This document shows positions 1-8,449 of a DNA stretch of 64,000 nucleotides, in pieces (positions within the stretch are counted from its first letter, which is position 1; each line of letters starts with the position of its first letter). A program made the position numbers and the translations under genes. This stretch comes from Gadus chalcogrammus (taxonomy: Eukaryota; Chordata; Actinopteri; Gadiformes; Gadidae). The notes beneath the pieces are model-generated. The model was given only the letters and a program-made list of their open reading frames with translations, was not told the origin of the DNA and did no database searches. The stretch covers positions 21,393,180 through 21,457,179 of the forward strand of contig NC_079419.1 in NCBI RefSeq assembly GCF_026213295.1. The letters run 5' to 3'.

Positions 1-1
1 G

Positions 2-478
2 ATCCCCAAATCTCTATGTGATGATGCAATCTTACCAGTCCATACTAGAAATCTGCTCATTATTGACGACTTGATGAACGATGCATGCAATAATATAGAG
101 GTTCAGTACGTTTTTACCAAATATGTACACCATCGTAATCTCAGTTGTATGTATCTGGTCCAGAATTTATTTATGCAGGGTAAAACCAGCCGTACAATTA
201 GTCTAAATACCAATTGCATGGTTTTGTTTAAGAACCCTCGTGACAAATATCAGATTATGTTGATAGCCAAACAGATGTTTCCATGCAAGACAAAATATTT
301 TCTAGAAGCCTTTAACGATGCTACCGACATGCCTTACGGCTATCTACTTGTAGACTTTAAAGCCATGACCCCAGACAACATGAGACTTAGAACAGATATA
401 TTGTCAGACCGGCATGTTGTATACACTCAGAGAGCCAAAGTGATTAGCCCAAAAGACCATGTCCTCACGTATAAGTAG
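2..478 (+). CDS. Polinton genome-packaging ATPase (A32/FtsK-HerA type), C-terminal part
   Basis: The frame is open from the window edge, so the N-terminus and Walker A motif lie outside. A Walker B-like stretch, LLIIDDLMND, is encoded at about positions 50-80, followed by a conserved-looking block with HHRNLSCMYLVQNLF and the polar segment SLNTNCMVLFKNPRDK, which fits the sensor/arginine region of A32-like packaging ATPases. Known role in the family: ATP-driven translocation of the genome into the capsid. The end overlaps the next ORF by 20 bp, suggesting compact viral gene packing. No lesion is visible in the part present. Confidence 0.82.
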   Translation: MPKSLCDDAILPVHTRNLLIIDDLMNDACNNIEVQYVFTKYVHHRNLSCMYLVQNLFMQGKTSRTISLNTNCMVLFKNPRDKYQIMLIAKQMFPCKTKYFLEAFNDATDMPYGYLLVDFKAMTPDNMRLRTDILSDRHVVYTQRAKVISPKDHVLTYK

Positions 479-791
479 AAATCGTGAGCGTCTTAAGCAA
501 CTATATAGCGCACCTCCGGCCCAACGTAAAGTTATCCTCAGGACAGCCAACACCGACTTTATCAACTCGCTGTGTGAAATAGCCTTGAACATTTTACAAG
601 GCAAAATACCTCTGACTCCACGCCAGCATACGAAATTGCGTAGACGAAAGAAGGACCTCAGAATACTCGCCAATAAAAATGTACTAATATCTAGAAAGAA
701 AAGACTAATCAATCAGACTGGTGGATTTCTACTACCCCTGCTGTCTGTGGCCATACCGTTGTTTACAAGCCTGTTCTCAAGAGGAGGGTGA
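459..791 (+). CDS. Small basic Polinton protein with hydrophobic C-terminus
   Basis: 110 aa. The N-terminal two thirds are rich in Arg/Lys (for example TKLRRRKKDLR), and the C-terminus is a hydrophobic stretch starting GGFLLPLLSVAIPLF. Basic plus membrane-active architecture resembles the small core/minor proteins (adenovirus pX or pVI-like) described for Polintons and adintoviruses, but I cannot assign it to one of them. It overlaps the ATPase end by 20 bp and the next ORF by 4 bp, so it belongs to the same rightward gene cluster. Function is inferred from composition only. Confidence 0.6.
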   Translation: MSSRISRNRERLKQLYSAPPAQRKVILRTANTDFINSLCEIALNILQGKIPLTPRQHTKLRRRKKDLRILANKNVLISRKKRLINQTGGFLLPLLSVAIPLFTSLFSRGG

Positions 792-1558
792 TTATAATGG
801 ATCATACGCACAAGATGTATCTAGTTCCTCAACATCAACTCGATGCCTTAAAACATACCCCGCCCAGGGATTCTGTTAGACAGACTGCTGAAAATGAGCT
901 GGATAAAGCCATTGCGCTGGTATTGAACACCCCCGATACAGACCTATATGAAAAAGCGGCCAGGTACGGAGCTGTCCTGCAGCGTTATCTATCCATGGTA
1001 AAGCAAGGGCAGCGTGAGCATGGAGAATTAACTCTGTCGCTTGCTGAGGGGGACCCTATTCATACGCCTATGGCGGCACAACATAGTGCTGATGACGATG
1101 ACGGCACCGGCGATCATATCTATAAGGATATAATGAAACATATACCCGTCAGAAGCAAGAGCAATACCCGACATATCCTGGACTCTTTAAAGAAATCTAA
1201 AAATGTTTCATGGTCGGACAAGGGGGAGATCATATTACATGGCGAAACTATTAAGGGGTCCCATATGTTTGATTTGTTAAAGAATGTTACCGCCCCTTAC
1301 CATGTTGTCGAATCTGTCAGACCACTGGGCTGGAATGTATTTCTGAAATCTTTAGCCAGTAATAATATACCCCTATCGGCTATCCCTAATAAACAACTCA
1401 GGCAAACTGTAGACATGTATAAGCATAGCCCCGGCACTACGGACGCCAATGCGATGGCCTCCGCCCCTGGCTCATCCGATAAAAGGAGGAAACGCAAGCA
1501 GCCCTTGTCATCTATTACTTCCCCTGGAATGCATGTGGCCGAGTGGTTGCCATTTTAA
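788..1558 (+). CDS. Polinton conserved protein of unknown function
   Basis: 256 aa. The start overlaps the preceding stop by 4 bp; a second in-frame Met lies 3 codons downstream. It has a helical N-terminal half (about residues 15-95), an acidic spacer (DDDDGTGDH, about residue 105), a central segment of about 80 residues that looks folded, and a Lys/Arg-rich patch (DKRRKRKQP) before the C-terminus that could be a nuclear-localisation or DNA-binding signal. I believe homologous ORFs occur next to the ATPase in other Polintons, but I do not recognise a named domain. No breaks seen. Confidence 0.6.
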   Translation: MIIMDHTHKMYLVPQHQLDALKHTPPRDSVRQTAENELDKAIALVLNTPDTDLYEKAARYGAVLQRYLSMVKQGQREHGELTLSLAEGDPIHTPMAAQHSADDDDGTGDHIYKDIMKHIPVRSKSNTRHILDSLKKSKNVSWSDKGEIILHGETIKGSHMFDLLKNVTAPYHVVESVRPLGWNVFLKSLASNNIPLSAIPNKQLRQTVDMYKHSPGTTDANAMASAPGSSDKRRKRKQPLSSITSPGMHVAEWLPF

Positions 1559-1681
1559 ATTATGTATCTAAATGTATGTTTTATCCGTAAAAATAAAAGA
1601 AAACAGTACTACTAAAATGTAATCAAATTATTGTACTTTTATTATCAACACAGAAAACAATCATAACAACAACAACACATG
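1559..1681. terminator. Convergent polyadenylation region
   Basis: AATAAA on the + strand at 1592-1597 follows the rightward gene cluster. TTTATT at 1638-1643 is AATAAA on the - strand and would serve the leftward cluster. The two gene blocks thus end tail to tail in about 125 bp of A/T-rich sequence. Motif-based call only. Confidence 0.55.
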
Positions 1682-2202
1682 CTACATGTTACATCCGCAT
1701 ACACATGACTGCACACACATCATATCATGCTCATTACAGACATTAGGTTGTACACGCTTAACAAAGTCATAAACCTTTTCATCATTACGGGGTAAATTAT
1801 CCCCATACATTTCAAAAACTTTTGATAGGATACCCCTTTTTGCATATTAAACAAGAAAAAAACACAATGATTCCCACATGCTGTACTTGACGGATCCTGG
1901 ACCTGTTGTGTAGAATGATCAACATCTATACAGTGCTGATCGAGAAAACGCTGTATGGTCTCAGGAAACTCAGAGTATGAGGGTGGATTGCCGTAGGAGT
2001 CGAAAAAGTAACCCTGTCTCTCAACAGTAATATAGATGGCTAGCCAATGCGCACCGGCCATATGTGAAGGTTCGGTGTTGACCACCAGCATAGCAGGCCT
2101 CTGATGAATTTCCCGGGGTAGGTGATTACACGGTAACGCGCCGAGAAAATATGCCTTGTGTGCCATTTTCTGACACACGGCTGTTAGCTCTATAGTATTC
2201 AT
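1682..2202 (-). pseudogene. Polinton adenain-like cysteine protease, frameshifted near the C-terminus
   Basis: The ORF starting at 2202 has the adenovirus protease (peptidase C5) landmarks: His in GAHWLAIY (about residue 52), the acidic residue in FFDSYG (about 69), and the catalytic Cys region STACGNHCVFFLF (about residues 107-119). The family processes capsid precursors during virion maturation. The catalytic core is in one frame. About 25 codons after the Cys the frame shifts (near 1811, apparently loss of one A); a more family-like tail runs in the neighbouring frame to a stop at 1682-1684. The published-style ORF end at 1720 would therefore be an artefact tail. The start lies just downstream of the major capsid gene. 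Confidence 0.8.
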
Positions 2203-2218
2203 ATCGCACCGCCTTTTT

Positions 2219-3525
2219 TCAGTAATAGTCCAACAGCACCTGTCGTCTATTTGATATTTCTATAACAGAATCATAAACTGCATAACATATCAAATTGACC
2301 GTTGTAGCCAATGCTGCTCTGAACCGTGCTTCTGGCCTCACATTCCCTGTTCTGACTAGCGATACATGTTGTCCACAGCCCTCATCGGCCTCAAGGTTGA
2401 AACAAAATAATGCATACCCGCCCCCGAATTCCTTATGATTAATGGCTATTTCTCTATCTTTGAGCTGTCGACCTGTAGCCTGAATGAGCTGGAAATATTC
2501 TCGTGTATAGAGACCATTTCTAAAGTCAGGCTGAAAGGGTTTAGAGGGATATGCCTGACCGTCGCAATATAGGGATAAGAACTCAATGCCGAAATGCTGG
2601 AATCTGAAAGGATTCCTGGCATAGCTCCTGTGAATGCTTCGTTATTCACAAAGCCTATAATAACCATCTTGGGTATTTGGCCTAGAAATAGATTATCCTG
2701 TGTGCATATACGGCTGCCCGCAGCGATGGATACATTCTTTAGACATACCCTATCAACAGGGTATTTAACGTTAGCTTGGTTTAACGCACGGGCATGTGCC
2801 AGCTTGACGCCTGGTGCTACCGATACCTTTTTAATGAAAACATTTGCAGACGCTATAGAGACCCGGTATTCCACAGCCCCATCGGACATGAGACAGAAAT
2901 CATTTTTTGCTCTAATGAATCTCATGCGGAGATCAACTCCGTTAATCAACAGTTTCTCCTGAAAAAACATATCGACGTGTATAGGGGATATCAGCTCCAC
3001 TATACGACTTCGCCCTGTATATTCACTCCTAGTCGTTAAGCCTAGATTGAGACCTCCAGGAAGAATCTCGTCCATATGTCCATGTGTGTCTTTCTGGAAT
3101 AGACCACAGCCAAATTGGGTGTCTAATGTTCCGTTTCCATAGTTTAGCAGGCATTCTATTATGCCTCTGTATGGATAGGTGTTTGACGACTGGGTGATAA
3201 GCCTATCACCCAGAGTAATATCTACTTGGGAGAATAACGTGCATCCTGGATAGTTAATCAGTCCCACGGGTGCCGCCGGAGCCAAGTCTGTTCCATCAGG
3301 ATTAGTAATCTTGATCCTCAGAGGTAAATACGTGTTGTTTAGATCTATATAGTCTTCGCTACTGGCCGATACAAAGAACTCTATGGGTCCACCATCTGTT
3401 AGCGCCGATAGCGGGGGTATTTCAATATATGTACTTTTTTCTATCGATGTCTGCGTCATCGGCAGGGAGAAGAGATCCAGCTCGCTCTTAATGCATTCGT
3501 CTGACATGTTATGTAGCAACGCCAT
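2219..3525 (-). pseudogene. Polinton major capsid protein (double jelly-roll), one frameshift
   Basis: The ORF from 3525 encodes a hexon-like double jelly-roll protein: an N-terminal region with DGGPIEFFVSASSEDYIDLN, a loop with YRGIIECLLNYG, and a second domain with VKYPVDRVCLK. These are typical of Polinton major capsid proteins that form trimeric capsomers. The frame is lost at about 2618 (one A appears missing). The remaining roughly 130 codons of capsid-like sequence, including the C-terminal domain, continue in the next frame to a stop at 2219-2221. The apparent ORF end at 2446 is a frameshifted tail. Otherwise near full length, about 430 codons. Confidence 0.85.
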
Positions 3526-3548
3526 TGTTATTCAACCCTCCTGCTATA

Positions 3549-4013
3549 CTAGATGAATATATCGTTAGCTGCCCCTCTAAAACGACGGGATGCCACCTTC
3601 CTGCTCCTTTTAGGTTTGGATCTCTTTTTGATAGATGCCAATCTTTTATTCTGTTTACGACGTCGTGCCGGTGCACGGGTACGCCCACATCCTATAGGAG
3701 GATACTTTGTTGCTCTTCGGGCATATACCCTCATGCCTGCCCCCTGCTGTTTGGGCGTAGATGCAGCATGGGCTATGTTGGTCATAACGTCGCCTATAAT
3801 ATGTTTAGCAGCAGTCTTCAGATGAGGCTTTGCTATGCTAACCCCTCGCCTAAATAACGGAATAGCCATTCTAAAGAGGCTACGGAACATCCCTCCGATG
3901 CCAGCTCCATATTGTGTGCTGCTACCCTCATAGCCTGGTAGCCCACTCCCTGCTTGGTTTAAATAATACTGAACATATTTGTTCTCGTCGTAAGGCGGTC
4001 TATACCCCCTCAT
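3549..4013 (-). CDS. Polinton basic virion core protein (adenovirus pVI/pX-like)
   Basis: 154 aa. A Gly-rich amphipathic segment (about residues 35-58, GIGGMFRSLFRMAIPLFRRG) is followed by a very basic C-terminal half with runs such as RTRAPARRRKQNKR and KKRSKPKRSRK. Adenovirus core/minor proteins have a similar layout, using an amphipathic helix for membrane lysis and basic regions to bind DNA; the assignment here is by architecture. It lies between the major and minor capsid genes in the same orientation, 23 bp upstream of the major capsid start. Intact. Confidence 0.7.
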   Translation of the reverse strand: MRGYRPPYDENKYVQYYLNQAGSGLPGYEGSSTQYGAGIGGMFRSLFRMAIPLFRRGVSIAKPHLKTAAKHIIGDVMTNIAHAASTPKQQGAGMRVYARRATKYPPIGCGRTRAPARRRKQNKRLASIKKRSKPKRSRKVASRRFRGAANDIFI

Positions 4014-4036
4014 CCCTATAGACGGTACTACGGATT

Positions 4037-4804
4037 CTACTGTTTTACAGGTCTAAAATGCAGCTTGAGTATCACTTTGCCGTATGTGAATTTTATATTT
4101 GTATTCTGGTCAGACTTTAGATCGATTTCAATATCTCCAAGAGGGTCTCGGGCTACGTGTACGTAATGCGGCTTGTCGAACATGTGAATGCAGTGTCTCC
4201 TGCTGGTGTCGGTTATATTAATACTCCGTAGCAGGGGGACATAACTATCTCCGACCAGCTGATGGTCAACGATGTCGCTATATATGAACATGTTGTAACA
4301 CCCGCCGTGAATATCGGTGGGATGGGGGGCGTATGCCGCATACGATTTATGGGCTGATAGCTTGACCCCTGCGTCGAAACCCAGCATAGCGGCCAGTTTT
4401 CCTCTAAAGACGATAGATAGGTGAGCGTCTCCTTCTACATAAATGCGGTTTCTAATACCTTCATGATGTAGTATAACTCTAGCGCTAGGATCATATTTGG
4501 CCCAAGTCTTGTTGATTTGTAGTAATAACGATCCGATACTCTCATAAAGCCCGCCAACTAATAGACATGATGTCCTATGACCCGTTTTACCATCGTGAAT
4601 GGTCATCGTAGCGTCCTCGGTAGGAAAACTATGCCAGCTGCATGGGTACTGTGCTTCAATTAGGCCTACTTCATAGGGCTGCTTGGTGTGTATAGATTTT
4701 GCTAATTTAGTTCTAAAATTCCATATCTTATTTTGTGGGTAGATCCCTGCCGATGCATTACTCGCTAGAGTCACATAGAACCCTCCAGACACCTCCTTAT
4801 CCAT
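4037..4804 (-). CDS. Polinton minor capsid (penton-like single jelly-roll) protein
   Basis: 255 aa and uninterrupted. The N-terminus (GGFYVTLASNASAGIYPQNK followed by NFRTKLAK) is the recognisable start of Polinton minor capsid proteins, which form the vertices of the predicted capsid as a single jelly roll. Aromatic and beta-rich spacing continues throughout (for example YVPLLRSINITDTS), ending with KLHFRPVKQ. It sits between the integrase and the core protein, with 23 bp to the next gene. Confidence 0.85.
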   Translation of the reverse strand: MDKEVSGGFYVTLASNASAGIYPQNKIWNFRTKLAKSIHTKQPYEVGLIEAQYPCSWHSFPTEDATMTIHDGKTGHRTSCLLVGGLYESIGSLLLQINKTWAKYDPSARVILHHEGIRNRIYVEGDAHLSIVFRGKLAAMLGFDAGVKLSAHKSYAAYAPHPTDIHGGCYNMFIYSDIVDHQLVGDSYVPLLRSINITDTSRRHCIHMFDKPHYVHVARDPLGDIEIDLKSDQNTNIKFTYGKVILKLHFRPVKQ

Positions 4805-4849
4805 CGTACACTCTGGATATAATGGAATGTATGTCTCTTGTATGTCTCT

Positions 4850-5921
4850 TTATGCATCGACTAGTGTCTTTTCAGCTATCCATGAATTGAATGCCTCCGG
4901 CCAGCCCAGCCATTTGACATATACCAGATTCTTAGACCCCTCCCTTTTTCTATCTATAATCTTTTCTATTTTATACACCTTGTTTTTAGACACTATAACT
5001 TTTTGTAGCTCTTTCTCATAAAATGTTCCATGGACAGGGGCACCTGCATAGTCTTGCAGCTTATAGACTGGAGGACACCTTGCTATGCGCTGCGATATTA
5101 CAAAATATTCATCCGTAAATGTCTGCTCATACCCCTTTCGAAATGTAGCTCTGACTTTTGAAATTCTAACCGTGTCACCAACATCGTATCTAAACACCAC
5201 CATCGGCTCTTGAATGGTTTTGTATAGCGTATTAAACACTGCTTTCTCATTATCTTTATCAACGTTGACCGGGGTCATTTTTATCGATCTATGATATGAA
5301 TGGTTATAAGCATGGACCATGTCCTGTAGCTTATCCACATATCGTTTGGAGTTGGCAGCTGTTAAATATCTCCACATGCGGGTTTTCAGAGTCCTGTTGA
5401 AGCGTTCCACTATACTGGCCTTGGTCTCGTTAGATGTAGAGAAATGTTTGACGTTGTACCGCTCCATCAAACGCTGAAAGATCTTGTTATAAAATTCTTT
5501 GCCGGCGTCGGTCTGCAGTTTATCGGGGGTACGCCCTTCACCGAGAATATCATCAAAAGCTTTAGCGACGTCGATAGCCCTCTTGGATGGTAACGGACGA
5601 ACCCATGCATGTTTTGAGAATACTTCGATGCACGTCAACAGAAAATGCACACCATCATTTTCGGATGCATACTCTGCCATATCCACTAAATCAGCCTGGA
5701 ACTGTCTATCTATTCCACTAACCAATACTCTATTTCTGCGGAAATGTATCGGTGCAGGTACATGCAGGGTGTAGGGATCCTGCTTCAGCAGCCATTTCTT
5801 GATATATTTTAGTGGAGGTACTGCACCCTCACTGCGCGAGGGCCGTTCTTAGTTTATTGATGCCGCCGTAACCCCCTGGTCCGGAGGGATCATAATAAGT
5901 CTTATGCAGCCGTTTATCCAT
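4850..5921 (-). pseudogene. Polinton retroviral-type integrase with chromodomain, frameshifted
   Basis: The rve catalytic core shows the three acidic residues in context: QADLVDMAEY, LQTDAGKEFYN and SIVERFNRTLK. A C-terminal chromodomain-like segment (YKIEKIIDRKREG, then VKWLGWPEAFNSW) follows, as in Polinton c-integrases. Family role: integration of the element DNA with 6-bp TSDs. Translation probably begins at the ATG at 5921, but that frame stops after 30 codons (TGA 5829-5831). Homologous sequence resumes one frame over, and the spacing suggests a short internal loss as well. From about 5825 to 4850 the frame is open. The catalytic residues are all present. Confidence 0.85.
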
Positions 5922-5982
5922 GTCGTATGTCTGCGACAAAAATGAATACTGAAACACTGCTCAGAGTTATCCATCCTTTTAT

Positions 5983-6450
5983 TTAAAATGTCTGTCCGCT
6001 CAAAACAAATCTCAGATAAAGTTTACATGAAGTTTTATTTTTCTGCACCATTATACAAGCCATCATTCTAGCAGTTCTAATACCCTCGGCGTTTGAGGCA
6101 TTATTCAGCTTCAAGACATCCGATACAAAAGCACATATACACATGACATGTCCGACGGTAAAACAGTCACCATCGGGGAAATGGGGAAATACTTCAGCTA
6201 ACATTTGATCAGTAGGTTTATCATACAAGAATTTCATGACCAGATCATTCCAACCCTTATACGTACATTTGATATAAGCATTATGTTGGGCATACGTATC
6301 ATTTTCTATGGCAGCATACATCAAAACGGATAGTCTATCTGATACAATCTTGCTATCCGCATCATAGGCATAAGAAAACAACACCCCCATTATAAACGCC
6401 ACCCACCACCACCAGGCTTTGGTTTGCCAAATGACAATGTAGGACGCCAC
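5983..6450 (-). CDS. Polinton accessory protein, possibly Bcl-2-like
   Basis: 155 aa from the first Met. A second Met at 6390 overlaps the preceding gene's stop as TAATG and would give 135 aa; I favour that start because it removes a Trp-rich run read through the upstream gene. A segment with DGDCFTVGHVMCICAF resembles the BH1 region of Bcl-2 proteins (Gly-Arg/His with a hydrophobic helix after it). Adintoviruses and other fish DNA viruses are known to carry apoptosis regulators, so this is a plausible viral Bcl-2, but similarity is weak and I see no convincing BH2/BH3. Otherwise unknown. Confidence 0.4.
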   Translation of the reverse strand: MASYIVIWQTKAWWWWVAFIMGVLFSYAYDADSKIVSDRLSVLMYAAIENDTYAQHNAYIKCTYKGWNDLVMKFLYDKPTDQMLAEVFPHFPDGDCFTVGHVMCICAFVSDVLKLNNASNAEGIRTARMMACIMVQKNKTSCKLYLRFVLSGQTF

Positions 6451-7112
6451 ATTTGTATGGCTTCATGTATCAGAAGCAGATGTTCATCGGACACTCCTTC
6501 GGCGGTCAGTGAATCCAGTTTTTCGGTATCATAGGTATTGCCTATTAAATCACATAGATAAGATTCGACCACCCCATAGATTTTTCCGGGGGACACAGTC
6601 AACCCTGTAGTCTTCTTTAAAACAGTTTCTAAAAGTAACAGGAAGGGGTGTCTGTCCAGGATAACACAAATGTCCTGGTAGTGGGATTCGTAGTGATGAT
6701 GTGACGCTCCCTGCAGGCATGAATGGCGTCGTTGACTTGGGCAATCACACTGGCATCCCCAGCAGACCGCTTGCTTCTGATGGCTGATGATGGCTACCAC
6801 ACAGAGCCCCGTGGTAAATCGCAGAACAGCCAGCGATGCAGGGTTTAAACGGATCTGTGTTGATACAGGCCATCCGTCATCTCTCATAGCAGTGTCCACC
6901 TCCAGCTCACTGTCCTCTCCGATGTGTAGGAAGGTCAGATTCAATCCGGTCAGATAGACGGCATACTCGTGAAGCCAGTGGGGTCCGGGTTGTACAGCCT
7001 TTAAATCAGCAGTCTCCATAGCCACACCCCCACCTTGCACATGTTCATCATTGACCTGTGCTGCATAGCGTATCAAAAATATACCATTAGAATATGAAAA
7101 TAAAAAACACAC
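6390..7112 (-). CDS. Polinton accessory protein with Cys/His cluster
   Basis: 240 aa from the first Met; the Met at about 7019 (METADLK) is a likelier start because the preceding 31 residues look like translated leader. A compact cluster, CWGCQCDCPSQRRHSCL followed by HHHYESH (about residues 138-165), could bind zinc. A helical C-terminal region follows. The arrangement C-x2-C, PSQ, H-x-C is reminiscent of uncharacterised ORFs from other animal Polintons. It reads directly into the next gene (TAATG overlap), so the two are probably co-expressed. Function unknown. Confidence 0.5.
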   Translation of the reverse strand: MCFLFSYSNGIFLIRYAAQVNDEHVQGGGVAMETADLKAVQPGPHWLHEYAVYLTGLNLTFLHIGEDSELEVDTAMRDDGWPVSTQIRLNPASLAVLRFTTGLCVVAIISHQKQAVCWGCQCDCPSQRRHSCLQGASHHHYESHYQDICVILDRHPFLLLLETVLKKTTGLTVSPGKIYGVVESYLCDLIGNTYDTEKLDSLTAEGVSDEHLLLIHEAIQMWRPTLSFGKPKPGGGGWRL

Positions 7113-7252
7113 ACAGCACCCACATATTAATATAAGGTATAGCCTATCAAAAACACATTTAAAAAAAAGGAAAATAAAACACCCCTAATACTACTAGTAT
7201 GTACCCACCACCTTCTTATACATTGCTGACATTTTCTAATGCTAGCATAACC

Positions 7253-8152
7253 CTAAACATACTCAAACACACCATGTGCCCCCTCATCAAACCCAGACGA
7301 CTCAAACAGGCACATTCGGCATTCATCATCAGTTGTGCTCCATGGTTCTTCATTCGTCTTAGCCATAGAATCAATCTCTGCAAAAATTCCACGTAGTGCA
7401 GACAGATCAGCCCACTGCATGAAAAAGACATTATCAAAATAATCAGCAGCTTCTAAAACACTGGTGCGTAGAGGAGAGCTACCGATGCAATGCATATCAT
7501 AGCACTGTGGTAGCTCGTCTGTATCAACACCGCGTCTGAAAAAAATGAAATCCTGTGGTCTCTTCTTCGAATGATAGTTTGCATCCATGCGATGAATCCT
7601 CGATTCATACTGAAAGGTCCATTCCATGCGATGAATCCTCGTTTCATACTGAAAGGTCCAATGGAATACATGGGCTCCCCCATGCCATGTACCCTCGTCA
7701 CCGTCTAGCATGGGGCATAAATTCTCCAAGAAAAAATTCCACTCGTGAACGTTCATCCGCCACTCTGTAGCACAATCTTTAACATTCAAGATAACACAGC
7801 CATCGACCCATGATATTACATACTCCAAGCCGTATTCGCCAACGTGGGTGAATGAATCCCCGACACTCCGGTCTCTCAAGCCTAAAACAGGCCTCGTTCT
7901 TTTGAGTGGAGCATTAAGCAGTACCGCATCTCCACAACTATTGGCATAGTTAGACACAGGCGTACTATCGTCGGACATACCATCAGGCATCTGGTTTTCA
8001 ATGTCCTCATTGCTCGACACAGAGTCGTCCATGGCGGGTGAAGACAATGGCGACGGGGTACGAGGGCCCCTATACAACCAATAAGGACTATCTGATCTAT
8101 GGGTTTCTTCTGATGAGCAGTCCATGTCGAATGAAAAGAACACTGCAGACAA
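7253..8152 (-). CDS. Polinton protein with PC4-like domain
   Basis: 299 aa. The Ser/Asp-rich N-terminal 70 residues look disordered. A central segment (about residues 95-150; YVISWVDGCVILNVKD, then MNVHEWNFFLENLC) resembles the PC4/p15 single-stranded-DNA-binding fold found in some Polinton proteins. The C-terminal region has FFRRGVDTDELP and ADYFDNVFFMQW. A 13-residue unit, WTFQYETRIHRME, is tandemly repeated near residue 170. It is the outermost gene at the right end, read inward, so its promoter should lie in the terminal region at 8160-8450. A later Met at about 8125 is an alternative start. Confidence 0.5.
   Translation of the reverse strand: MSAVFFSFDMDCSSEETHRSDSPYWLYRGPRTPSPLSSPAMDDSVSSNEDIENQMPDGMSDDSTPVSNYANSCGDAVLLNAPLKRTRPVLGLRDRSVGDSFTHVGEYGLEYVISWVDGCVILNVKDCATEWRMNVHEWNFFLENLCPMLDGDEGTWHGGAHVFHWTFQYETRIHRMEWTFQYESRIHRMDANYHSKKRPQDFIFFRRGVDTDELPQCYDMHCIGSSPLRTSVLEAADYFDNVFFMQWADLSALRGIFAEIDSMAKTNEEPWSTTDDECRMCLFESSGFDEGAHGVFEYV
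7585..7662 (-). repeat. 39-bp in-frame tandem duplication inside the PC4-like gene
   Basis: Two 39-bp units (7585-7623 and 7624-7662) differ at only a few positions and encode 13 residues twice (WTFQYETRIHRM, then WTFQYESRIHRM). Because 39 is divisible by three the frame is kept. Confidence 0.9.
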
Positions 8153-8214
8153 CTTGATGAATGCGGGGACCCTACAGCAGCCGTCGCCCCCTTTTTAAAC
8201 TATGTTTATGACCC

Positions 8215-8449
8215 ATCATAAAACGTGAACAGGAAGCGGTACCTGTGAATAGGGATCCCCCTTCACCCCCACCCCCTCCCAAACCGGACACACACACACA
8301 CACACACATACACACCTCTGACTATACAGATCCCGCACCCCAGCGACCCCTACAGGTTCACCACTGGCATTACACCGTCATAAAACGTAAACAGGAAGTA
8401 CCTCTGTGAATAGGGGTCCCCCTTCACCCCCACCCCCTCCCAAACCGGA
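8215..8449. repeat. Direct repeats at the Polinton right end
   Basis: About 65-74 bp beginning TCATAAAACGT and ending CCCTCCCAAACCGGA occurs at 8215-8288 and again at 8388-8449, separated by a (CA)n tract (8287-8308) and unique sequence. The position just outside the last gene suggests tandem units of the terminal repeat. The matching left terminus is outside the window, so this cannot be confirmed. Confidence 0.65.

Larger units (their letters stand above)
1..8449. mobile_element. Polinton/Maverick (adintovirus-like) element, right part
   Basis: The gene set (FtsK/HerA-type ATPase, adenain-like protease, major and minor jelly-roll capsid proteins, basic core protein, retroviral-type integrase) is the hallmark of Polintons and adintoviruses. 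The left window edge cuts the ATPase, so the protein-primed DNA polymerase B and the left terminal repeat are not visible. The right boundary is inferred from direct repeats ending near 8449; the exact terminus and 6-bp TSD were not identified. + strand genes converge on - strand genes at about 1.6 kb. At least three core genes are frameshifted, so this is a dead copy. Confidence 0.9.

Noticed and set aside
2594..3039. + strand ORFs opposite the major capsid gene
   Set aside because: Mirror frames of a recognised - strand capsid gene with no domain of their own.
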